From the NCBI GenBank assembly GCA_028023455.1, contig JAQFVV010006426.1, positions 1 through 64,000 of the forward strand: a stretch of 64,000 nt of DNA. The letters are read 5' to 3'. Positions 42,601-54,600 of this stretch are shown here, piece after piece. Origin of the DNA: Epiperipatus broadwayi. Lineage: Eukaryota > Onychophora > Udeonychophora > Euonychophora > Peripatidae. Every line of letters begins with the position of its first letter. The stretch's first letter is position 1. The notes below the pieces were generated by a model. That model did no database searches, was not told where the DNA came from, and saw nothing but the letters and a program-made list of their open reading frames with translations. A program made the translations under genes and the position numbers.

Positions 42601-45600
42601 GGTAGTAATCACAATAAGCTCCTTTTACTGAAGTATGGGGCTGTCAAGGAGAAAAGTTTTAACTAGACTCAGAGGCCTAAGTATTCCTGATAGAATCCAA
42701 ATTTGAACTCTGTCATTGTTTTACTGATGAACTCTGGCTATCATGTTTAGCGTATTTGTCCGATATTTTTGGAAAACTGAATGAATTGAATTCTAGTTTA
42801 CAAAGTTCCAATATAACTATATTGTACATGACAAAATAAATGTAGCTATGAAAAACTAGAATACATAATTAAGAATGTAAAAGCAAAAAAGTTGCTTCAT
42901 TACTAACAATTAAAAGAGTTTATCCAGGAAAATAATATGTCACTGACTGAGCAACTAATTGAAGATATAGAAAAACACTGCATAGGATTTGTTAACAATT
43001 TTCATTCCTACTTACCTGAAAATTGAGAAAATGAATGTTGGATAAGAGATCTATTTTCTATTTCGGATACTGTGCTAAATAATGTTTCAGTTCAAGAAAG
43101 ATCAGCTTTTAGATATTTCATGTGACAAAAATCTCATGAATGATTCCAAAAAAGATAACTTATACAATTTTTAGTTAAAAAGAAGAGATAAATATAAGTA
43201 TATTTCGACATAACAATAAAATTTTTAATGTTTTTCAACACTTTATACATTAGAGAAACTGGTTTTTCAACCAAGCTATTAATTAAAAATAAATACAAGG
43301 CACAGTTGCAACTTGAACCTGACATAAGCTTGAAATTAATGAAGATAAAGCCAGACATATTGAAATTGATTACTACAACATATAGTTTAATTTATATTTT
43401 ATTATAATGAAAAAGTTTCAGTTACGAATATAATTGAATAATATAAATTTAAAATGTTTTATTCCTTGATTATAAACACTCCATTTAGGATGCATTGATT
43501 TTTAATAAGAAAATGATTTTATGATGGTTCTTTTTTTTTTTAATTCTTATTTATGTGGTACAAAATTTAAAAAGTTTGAGAACCCCTGATCTAGATATAA
43601 ATGTATAACTTTGTCAACAATTCTTTGTTGATTTAATAGTATATACTTCATTTAAAATACTTGGCATTTCAAAAAACATTATTGCACACTCTTTATGATA
43701 TTTTTGTATTAATAGTGCCATCTTTTCATTTTATTGTTTGAGAAATCACATGATGTTTGAGCACAATGGTTCCATTCAATATATATGAAAAAAACTAAAT
43801 AAAACATACTGATATTATTTCTAAGTTATATATTAGTGTAAAACAGAATAGCTATTTCATTCTGTGATTCATAATAAAAAGTTTTTATAACCAAAGCATT
43901 AAAAAACTGAATGTTTTTCTCTCTCTGCTAGTGTCTCTCTCTAACAGCATGAATTATTTGAAAATTCTCACAAAAAAAGAAAAAAACAATTCCACAATAT
44001 AATTCTATAAACTTTTACATAATTCTTAACATATAATGTTTTTTTTTCTAACCTGAGTTCGTAATTTGTCTTCGTGGCCTTCTATAATCTCTTTTAAATT
44101 GACTTCATTGCCATCAATTTTTTTCAAACTAGGAAGAAGACACACTGCAATGTAACGATCTGAAAACTGAAAAATAACATTAAATTATAATATTAATAAA
44201 AAAATACTATCCAGCTTGAACTTTTTAAACAAATTATATATATATATTCACCCCTCTACAGACAAATAATAGCAACCAACAAAGTTAATGCTTTATCAAA
44301 ATAGAAATAAGTTATAGACTTCCATGTTTGCAAGAAAAGATGTTTTACAATACACCATTAACATAGTATCAATTGCCAAGAGCACTGAATCATGTGCAAT
44401 ACTCCTGGAAGACACCAGGAAGATGGACAATCTTAAGATAATTCTTCAGTTGATATATATAATTAATAATGTGCATTATTTATGATCTAATCTTAATAAT
44501 ATTTAAAAACAATATATACTCTAGATTTCGAGATACTGCTATATTGTATGACTAGATACAGTTTTATAATTCCTTTGTGTGTAGGAGAGAAAGCATAAAA
44601 TCTTCTATTTGGGACATAGTCAAGTGGTAAATAAGAATGGGTTCGACTTACTTAAAAGTGACAAAGTAAAATTTTTATTTAAAAAATAACTGTATATTCA
44701 CAAATAAAATGTATAATAGCCATCAACATTTTACAGGGAATGATCAACAAACTTAAACAATCAATAAATTTCAAAAAAAAAAAAAAAAAAGCAATACATT
44801 TGTTAGCCTTTATAAATAAATGAAAGAAAATCAATAGAATCAAGCAATTATGAATAAATTCCAAGGAAGACAGGTTAAATAACCCGCATTCTGATTAAGA
44901 ATTGTAAAACATTAAGCTGTTAATAATGGTTTTGATCAGTAGTTAACAATAATGATTTAATAATTCTTTCAATCATGATTAAAAATTTGAATTGTTGCAG
45001 TTAAAAGATGATTTATAAATTTGCAATAGAATTTATCGTTGAGAATTTTACTTAATAAAAATTATTGCTCAAGCTCATGGAAATGTGATTAGATAAAAAG
45101 ATAGCATTGAAAAAACGAGCATTCTTTTCTTTTTTTTTTTTGAGAAAATAATGCTTGCTTGTTGATATGCTGAGGTATACACACAGGTGATTGATTACTA
45201 CATTTTCCATACATTTAATTGTTTTTGGGTTCATAAGAAAATGCAGGAGATTGAAAGGAGATGATTACTGACAAAATATATAGATTTTATTGAACAAAGA
45301 ATGGCCAATTTTCAAAGTGTTACTTTCAAATGATGAAAATTGTTTTAGTTTTATTTTTTAGATCATTAACTATAGTGATAAATTTATTTTTGATATTAAA
45401 ATTTGAAATAATCATTAAAGAAAAACTTGAAAAGAACAGCACTGGAATACTTAAAATCATCATTTGTAGAAATTTAAATAGCACAAAGAGCTTCTTGATT
45501 AACATTAAAACTTTTCCTAATGACTAAATTTAATTTCTTTTCTATTTTCATTAATACTTTTCATATTTATTAATTCAATGAAGGCATAAACAATAATAAA

Positions 45601-48600
45601 AGATATTCAACTAATTAAGGAGTTAATAAAATAAGTTTTGCATAAATATATTTAAAATTACCCCCCTCCACCTTGCAAACCTAATTTATAATAAAAAACA
45701 CTACATAGCAAATTCATGTTAGAATGTGAAATATTTTATTTCATTTCAATCATGAAATTTACTTATCTACAGTGTTCTTTTCTGGGTTAGTGAAATAAAG
45801 ACTATGCTTATAAAGTATCAAGAAATTATCTATAGAATTGTACATACAGAATTAATTATTTAAACTTATAAAGATATCTTTGAAATAGAGTTAAAAGTGG
45901 ATTACTTCTCCTAATACAGATGTTAACTAAAATGGCATGATGCATTAAATTGTAATTTATGTCAGTATAATATATAGTGAAACATCTATCCATCAATTTT
46001 CTTGAAACCCAAAATCACAAAAATAATAGAAATGTCCTTATCCTTAGTTTCATAATTTTCCACTTCTATTGTTTATTTTTAATACAAAAGCATAAATACT
46101 GGAAACATAGATGAAGTGAAATTCATTATAAATAAAATGTGGAATAACAATATTGTTAAGATTGACAATATATCATATAGAGTGGCAAGATTAGTTATTC
46201 AAATTAATGTAAGATACCAAATGCAGATGATTCAGATTTATGCCCTAACAAGTTGACAATATGATAAACTACAGAACTTTTTATGGATGTGCAAAGTGTT
46301 TATGATCAGACTAAACTACATTTTAAAATTACCATGAGATAAAAGTGCTATGGGGTTACGATGATAGAAATGAGAGAGAATACTAACCCATAGAGTTTGC
46401 AGACCCCCCCCCCCCGTATATTATGAATACTTTTTTTTTTGAGAATAATGCTGAACAGAAATGCATATAAAAGCACCCCTAAGAAGATACAGCAGAATTG
46501 AATTCCTTCACTAACAAAAATACATATTTCAAATTGATAATGTGTATATAAAAGATTCAACAAAGGAAATGATTATCAATTAGTGAAATAGAAGATACAC
46601 GTAATCCAAAACTAGAGACAAAAATTAGTAAGAAAAGTAGTATTAATAGTTGATATTTCTAATCTTCAGATATATTCCAATAAATTTAAATTATAACTTG
46701 CAAATTATTTTAAAATGTTAACAGACTTTGAAAATATTTGAGACTTGACTGAAATCAATAAGATAATTGATACTTTACTAAGAACTGCAATAACGATAGC
46801 TGATATAAAAAGCAGCAATTTACAAGTAAATTTTCTATCAAGATAAAACAATTTATGAAGAGAAGGAATATGAAAATTTTAAAAAATAATCAAAATGATA
46901 AGAAAAAAATTAATAATGATAAAAAAATATATAATTGAGAAATAGCAAGGAAAGCTATAAAAGAAAATAAAAGTCGTTTCTGTAATAAGATAGAATTGTT
47001 AATAAAAAAAGAGAAGACATCATAAAATGTGTAGAAGAGTTCTATAAAGAATTATATAGTAATAAAAAACAAAACTATTCTTTATAGTTACTATATCTTC
47101 TGAATTATCCAACATTTTAAATGAAAAGATGAGAGATGCAATTAAATCTATAAGGAAGGGAAAAGCTCTAGAAAATGACTAAATATTCTAAAAGAAACAG
47201 ATGAAGCAGCAGAAAAACTGGTAGCAGTTATATATTAAATGTCTAAATAATAAAAATGAATCAGATGACTGGAAAAATACAGTACAGTATTGCTATTTAA
47301 GAAAGGTGATAAAGAAGATATTAGAAATTACAGACTTACCAGTCTTCTATCAGTTCTACACAAAATTTTTACTAAGGTAATTCCACCTCATCTACGTAAA
47401 CTGAATTTTAACCAATCAAAAAAAATAAGCTCGATTTAAAAGTGGTTTTAACATAGTGGTTCACATCCAAGTACTGAAAGAAGTTATATAAAGAACCAAT
47501 GGATATGACTTGCCATTATGCTTCAGATTTATAGATCATGAAAAAGCATTTGATTCTATAAGCATTTCTATAGTGATTAAAGCATTGGATCAAAATATAG
47601 ATTCGGAATATTGTCATATTTTGAAGAATATTTATTAAAATCAATAGCAATGATTAGATTATGTGATGATATCATAAGAACATTACCATTTAGAAAAGTG
47701 AATGCTAGTGATTCCATATCTCCAGAATCTTTTATAGCAGCTTTACAAAAAGTGTTTTTGGATTAAGGTAGGAAGTTAAGGGAATAAAAGTAAATGGAAA
47801 TTATTTAAGCCATTTAGATTTTGCAGACGATGTAGTTGTTTTTGCAAATAATGCTTCAGAGTTTCGGGAAATGTTGCAAAAGTTATCAGATGAAAGTAGG
47901 ATTAAAGATAAATGCTAAAAAGACTAAAGTAGTGTTCAATGATTTTTTTTTTCCAGAAGAAAACAGCTACACATATCTTAGATTTTTAATAGATAGAAAT
48001 ATAATAAATAAAATTAATCATAGAATTAAACTAAGATGAAGTGCTTTTGATAGAAATAACTATTTAAAAAATATATACCTATGTGTTTGAAAAGGGAAGT
48101 TTTTAGTATGTGTTTTTACTAATACTTATTTATGGATTTCAGACTATGATACTTCAAACTGTTCAATGAAGTATGGAGAGATGTATGTTGGGAATAACAA
48201 AAAGAAATACATTGATGAGAGAACAAATAGTACCAAAACATCACTAAAAAAAATAAAAAAACCAAAATAAAGTCTATTGCTAGAAGAAATAATAATAGAT
48301 GGGCAGTTGAAGTTTTAAATTGGATCCCAAGAAGATGTAAAAGACTTAGAAAGAGACCATATTGATATGGATGGAGGAAATTAGGAAGTTTACCAGCATG
48401 TTGTGGAGACAAGACACTAGAAATTGAAAAAATTAAATTATACTTGGAAATATCATCTTGCACTGGATCAATAATGGTTGAAAATGATAATGAAATGATA
48501 GTTTACTTTCACTTGTTTCTTGAAAACAATGGCCAAATCAGAGTTTTCACTGTATTAGATTCTAATCTATAATGAAAAGAACTGATGTAAAGAATTGAAA

Positions 48601-51600
48601 TTTTTTTTCCAACATTATCATAAATGAAGTCACATAAATGAGGGGAGGCTGTTTGAATGTCCAGCAATTTAAAATATGATATCACTAGTATGAATAAAAC
48701 TTATTACAAGATAAGATGAAGGGAAGATTTATTCTTCTGGTTAATTACCTTTCTAATCTAGAAGGAAAAAAAAAATAAAAGATATGTTAGGAAGAGAGGA
48801 TGAGAAAAAAATGAAATAGAAGAAGAAAAATAAATAATTTTTAAAATGTATTGGCTCGAATATTTAAAATGAAGAAAATGGAAGAAGAAATACTTGTAGA
48901 AGATAGGATGATGAGTGAAATTTGCCTTTCAGAAGATAACTAATCTCAATAAGAATTACTCCCACAATGTGTTAAAAATAGAAATATTTAAGATATAATG
49001 TACAAGCCATGGTTGGCATGTTAAATTTCTAATTTGAACTCCATAGTATAATATTTTTGTTCACTGAGCTTTCAACATTTTAATCAATATCCAATGTGAT
49101 CCAAAAACACAAGTCATTAAAAAAATGAACTTGAATTTATTTGTTTATTCTTACAAATATAATATTTTGAAAAACTTTTCCATTATTTAATTAAAAAATT
49201 GCCATTAGAAGAGTGCAAACTTTCATATAACATAATACTTTCAACTTATGCCCCATGTGGCCGCAAGAGGCGCTGTTTCTGTGTCAACCACAGAAATATT
49301 CAGAGTAGGGGGCCAAAAGCAGCGATGCAAGTTCCAGCCACTAGGTGGCGCTGTTCACCATGTGTACGCACAGGAACCTTATGCCAAGTAGCTTCCAGCA
49401 CTACTGCCCACTTGGTGCCGCCGATAGCCATAAGTGAACACATCTAGCTTACATCGTCTGCTACCAGCAATCTAGGCCACTACGTGGCGCTGTTTCTCCA
49501 TGCTATGCATGGAAAAACTGCACTGTTTAGAAGCGATATTGATACTCGCTTGGTAGTGTTGTTTTATATGCACATTCTTAAAAGATCGATAGCGTATAAT
49601 GTGAAGGTGTGATTAATCTAGAAACCACAACTATTTAAATCTGCTTTCAGACGTAATACTGATTGTTTTTGACTGCCAATAAATTTCTAATTCTTAATAA
49701 TAATATTAATAAAATTACCAAGTAACATTTTTAAAAATAAGTAAAAAAAAAAATCTATGGACATGTATTTACAAAAAAAAAAAGTTGCATTTTTGAAGAA
49801 AATTATCCAGATTAATTATTAGAAACATAATCTAGATATATTGTTTTTTTTAAATATATATTTTAAATTTAACCATTTTATCACACATTTTTAAAATATG
49901 AAAAATGTAAAGATGCATTTCATGCTGAACTACCACTCATTAGTTGATCCAAGTGACAAGTCTTCAATTTTAACCTGGTTTAAAGTTTATATCTAGGCTA
50001 GATTTGAAATCATAATCTCTAACTTATTAAATGATTAGTAATAGCCATTAATATATTTATCTAAATTGGTTGATGTCAAAGAGATTGTTGCAGAAAATTT
50101 GATATTTAGAGATGACTAAATTATAATAATAGAACTATTGTTCACTTACATACAATATATATGTAATCATATACTTACACTGATAGGATTGCCTTCTAGT
50201 GTTAACTCTTCCAATGATGAAAAATGTTCCAAAAAAGACAAATCAGAAAACATATTGTCGCTGATATTGAGTTTTCGAAGCTTTGGTAAATTAACATTTT
50301 TTTGTAGTTGATTCAATTTATTTCCAGAAATATCCAGTTCCTCCAATTCTACAAGTTGATTTATTAAATCAACATCCAAATTTTTGAGATTCCTGTTGGA
50401 TAAACTGCAAAATCAATAAACAGAACTTTAAATTTTTGAAGCAAGAACATATATATACATATATGTAAAAAATACTTCCAAAATATTAACACATAAAATC
50501 TTGCACATGTAGGAGAACTATACAAGGTTGTATATATAGATTCAGCTTACTAGATACTTTTTTTGATTCTACAAAGTACTGTATTCATTTCACTTCCAAT
50601 TTACAAAGACTATTTCTAATCTTTATGTTTTATAATTTATGAATACATATACACAAATTCATTCAAAATATCAAGGCATATTTTAAATATAAAATTAAAA
50701 TATGATTGCAACAATAATTTTCAAAATGTATTACAGAGACCATTTAGAAAAGATTCTAAAACAATTTATTATCATAAAAATAAACAAAAGGAAACATTCT
50801 TTGAAATTACATATTAATACTTGTTCTCAAGTTCAAAATTTTTATTAACTGTAATTTCCATCAATAAATATAGCCCTATACAAGTGTTAACATTTTTTTT
50901 GAATATTAAGAGTGTGTTAGTGTGTGTATATATATATAAAATAAATTATTAAGTATTAATAAGTAAATATTCATAATAATAACTACAAAAATTCAAAAGT
51001 TCAGTAGTTGAGAATGGTTACTAAAGTAATTGAAACTATTTCTGAATTTTTTATAATTGCTATTATTACTATTTAGCAATTACGAGTATTTACCATTACG
51101 ACTTAATATTTCATATATAACTCTTATCTATTTCTTTTTCCCTCTATATTTTGCTTCTTCTTATATTTCAATACAAACTTCATTAACACTCCTTTAACAC
51201 TTTAAACTGTTATGAATAAATAAAGATTGTTTGCTTAAAGTGTTAAAGGAGTGTTAATGAAGTTTATATTGCCAACTTAAAATATTATTTATTATTATTA
51301 CAATTCTTAATCTATAAGGGTGTGTTTATTTGGTTTATATATATAATTTCAGTAAAATAATTATTTGCTATTTTTTAATTAAAAATTTAATTAAAACATT
51401 TTATAATGTAACTTTAAATGTAAAATGGTAAGAATATAAATTGGATTGAGGGTAGTGAGCAATGACAATTCACCAACATTAATAATCAAATGAAGTTACT
51501 TGATAGTGATGCTCTACTGCCTAATTACTTTACCTGCCTCTGATAACCTATTTTTTTCATTAAAATAATGAGTTAAAGAGTCTCACGATAGCACATCTAT

Positions 51601-54600
51601 GTGCCACGCCTATGACATAGATTCAATGAAGGCCAGGAAGAGCTGGAAATTTTCTAGATTAGAACTTTTCCATCAAGTAATGGAATCACAGGAAAATAGA
51701 AAACTCAACCAGACATTCAATTATTAATGGGTAAAAAGTATCTAACAAATCTTAGCTGAAGAATAAAACAAGAGCGAAAAATTATGAAAAGCTTTCAAGT
51801 GGCAATCCTAGCTAATACTTCACTGTTCAAAAAGAGTTTGATCCGCAATGAATTATTGAAATTTATATAATCTCTTTATTTTACAATTAAAATTCAAAAA
51901 CATTAAACTGTAATAATTTTCCATTTTAAAAATATAATGATAATACAATCAAAATATCTAAATAATTATAATATTCTGAATAATCATGGCAGACCATTTA
52001 TATTACCAAGTCAAGATGACAAGCGATGACAACAAACAAACAGAAAAAATAATAATTGTGTAAATATAAAAAAATATATAATAATAATAATGTCAAGTAA
52101 TATACTGAGTGACAAATAAGTTGTGACAATCCAATTATTTCATTTAAAAATATTTTAAAAAAGTTTATTTAACAAGTTCGACAGCATGATTTCAATCAAT
52201 TTTTAATTCTATTCACTTATAATGGTATAGAAGAAAAATTGATCAAATATAAATATGCTTAATGTCATAGCAAGTAATCTATTTAATATCAAAAGGAATC
52301 ATAATCAATAAATTAATAATTGTATAAGGCAACATTGTAATAAATTAGAATTAATTATTTGCTGATTTAAAAATAATATAATTTAAATAAATAAAATCTC
52401 TCATAATATTGAACCGCATATATATATTTTATAGTTTTCTTGGTGAATTACTTTAAAATAAAAAACTTAATGCATATATTCTTCACAGAGGCAAAACTCT
52501 CCATACAGTAGCATAAAGAATGGTGATCAGGTGATGTTTGATGCATATACTCTTTATGTTACTAGAATATTTTAATTCAGCTTAGTCAATGTGCTCGGAA
52601 TTAAGGATTCTCATTGAATGAAAGGTCCTATTATGCCAAAATATATGTACCATATTATCAGTGATTGTAACCAATAAGACTCAAATTATTGTAATACAGA
52701 ATTGTTTTTTTAAAAACATAAATAAATTTTTACTACAAAAAAAGGTAAAAACAAATAAAGCAAATATATATTATTTTAATATCTATTCATTAAATGGCTA
52801 AGCGCTTTCAAGGTTCAAGCCCTCATAATCATAGCCGTATTACAAAATATAATAAATTGACTTGGAGTGATGCAAATTTATGCAAATGAAATAATTATGC
52901 ATTCCATTTCTCGGATATTTTGTAGCAAGAGTCTTTTCTATTGATGGCATTGCCATCTCTAGATATAAAGAAAGCTTCTTTTATCTTTCTTTTTAGATCA
53001 TGTCGCTCTCTGCATACCACCACTGGATTTCCCGGTTGACAATCATGCCCAGCTGAAGCACGGTGCTGCGCAAAAACTGAACTATGAGCAGTGTCCAACA
53101 ACACTTTTTTATAAGAATAAGTATGTTGCGATAGCCTAGTGGAGAGAGAGGCCTGGGCCTCTCTCTCCACTAGGCTATCGCAAGGCCTGGGCCTCTCTCT
53201 CCACTAGGCTATCGCAACAGACTTATTCTTATAATAAAGCGTTGTTGGACACTGCTCATAGTTCAGTTTTTGCGCAGCACCGTGCTTCAGCTGGGCATGA
53301 TTGTCAACCGGGAAATCCAGTGGTGGTATGCAGAGAGCGACATGATCTAAAAAGAAAGATAAAAGAAGCTTTCTTTATATCTAGAGATGGCAATGCCATC
53401 AATAGAAAAGACTCTTGCTACAAAATATCCAAGAAATGGAATGCATAATTATTTCATTTGCATAAATTTGTATCACTCCAAGTCAATTTATTATATTTTG
53501 TAATATGGCTATGATTATGAGGGCTTGAACCTTGAAAGCGCTTAGCCATTTAATGAATAGATATTAAAATAATATATATTTGCTTTACTTGTTTTTAGCT
53601 TTGTGTGCTTGTGCGTGTTAGCGCATTTTATATATTTTTTGATTCATAATTAGCCACAAAGTATAAACTATTTGCTTATTACAAAAAAAGGTCTAAATTT
53701 TAGTATTCAATATATTTTTGTGAAAAAGTTCTAGACAGAACACACAATATGCAACAACATGAACTCTTTTTTTAAAGAATATATCTTCTCTCATCATCAA
53801 TAGCCAATCACAAACAAATATGGCCCTCCAAAAATATATACAAAACAAATGAAAGCAATCAATTTGTACCCCTTTAGTATGCTTCATGTAATCTTTATAA
53901 CATTAACAATATGTCTCTCCCACAAAAATCATATTCAAATTTACCATAAAATTCTTTTTTTTTTTTTTACAAAGTTTTCTATTGTTATAGTTAAACTGAA
54001 TGAAGATATGATTTTACAATAGTAGATGATATGGCATCAGCAAGCAATGGCTGATCTTATGACCTGCACAGTTTAGTGCTGAAATGGAATGGCTGACTGG
54101 AACTAAAAGTTTCAGGGATAACAGCCCAATTTTGACTCTTTTGGTGTTTACATTGTTTTATTTTTGTTGGTCCTATAATGTTGCTATTTGTTATGTTGAT
54201 AGGATTCCATATAGTAAACTAGGAAAATAATAGCTCTACACACACATCTAATGTAGTTGCAGTAGTTATATCACTATGATGAAATATCCTATATTTTAAC
54301 TTAAATGCAGAAGCAGCATATTCGAATCTGTGTTGCATTTTAACATCTAAGGATGCCTTTCTACTTAAAAGATATCAAATTACTGATTCATATTTTTAAA
54401 ATAAAAACTACCCACAACAATAGTTGATGAAAATTTTTTTTCCATGACAACCTCAAAGAGGAATTAGAAACTTATTAATTATTAAATAAAAATCGATATG
54501 TCTCAATCAAAACATTAAGTATATTCTGTAAATCATCTTTTGAGTATAATCATCAGATACTATAAATCCAGAAGGCAAGAATCTAAAGTTCTAGATTTTG

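Larger units (their letters stand above)
36492..44052 (-). other. LRWD1 intron, 7.6 kb
   Basis: Contains a hairpin motif (38811), an F1 fragment (39380-39600), an RTE relic (39795-41081), the hAT element (41082-43588) and RTE-like sequence after it. A GC-richer patch at 37200-37420 has no recognisable content. Nothing seen in 36500-37190, 37430-38750, 38910-39370 and 43780-44040. Confidence 0.65.
44167..50178 (-). other. LRWD1 intron, 6.0 kb
   Basis: Contains a degenerate tRNA-like SINE scrap (44612-44655), the RTE LINE (46090-48490) and the CTCF-like array (49258-49495). Nothing seen in 44170-44600, 44660-46080 and 48500-49190. Confidence 0.65.
52744..53599. mobile_element. 856-bp palindrome built from a Penelope-like GIY-YIG tail
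   Basis: The two arms (52744-53124 and 53219-53599) pair base for base around one fixed centre with only scattered mismatches and no length change. Each arm encodes, reading outwards, the same protein end: AHSSVFAQHRASAGHDC, then RKIKEAFFISRDGNAINRK, then YKISEKWNA (or KKWNA) and a stop. The AxHxxxxGH and RKIKEAxxI...NR patterns are those of the C-terminal part of the GIY-YIG nuclease of Penelope-like elements. The centre holds three copies of a 22-bp unit (GCGATAGCCTAGTGG and its complement). Confidence 0.75.

Noticed and set aside
42364-42612. 82-codon minus-strand frame
   Set aside because: Antisense to the transposase core of the hAT element.
48119-48463. 114-codon minus-strand frame
   Set aside because: Antisense to the tail of the plus-strand RTE element.
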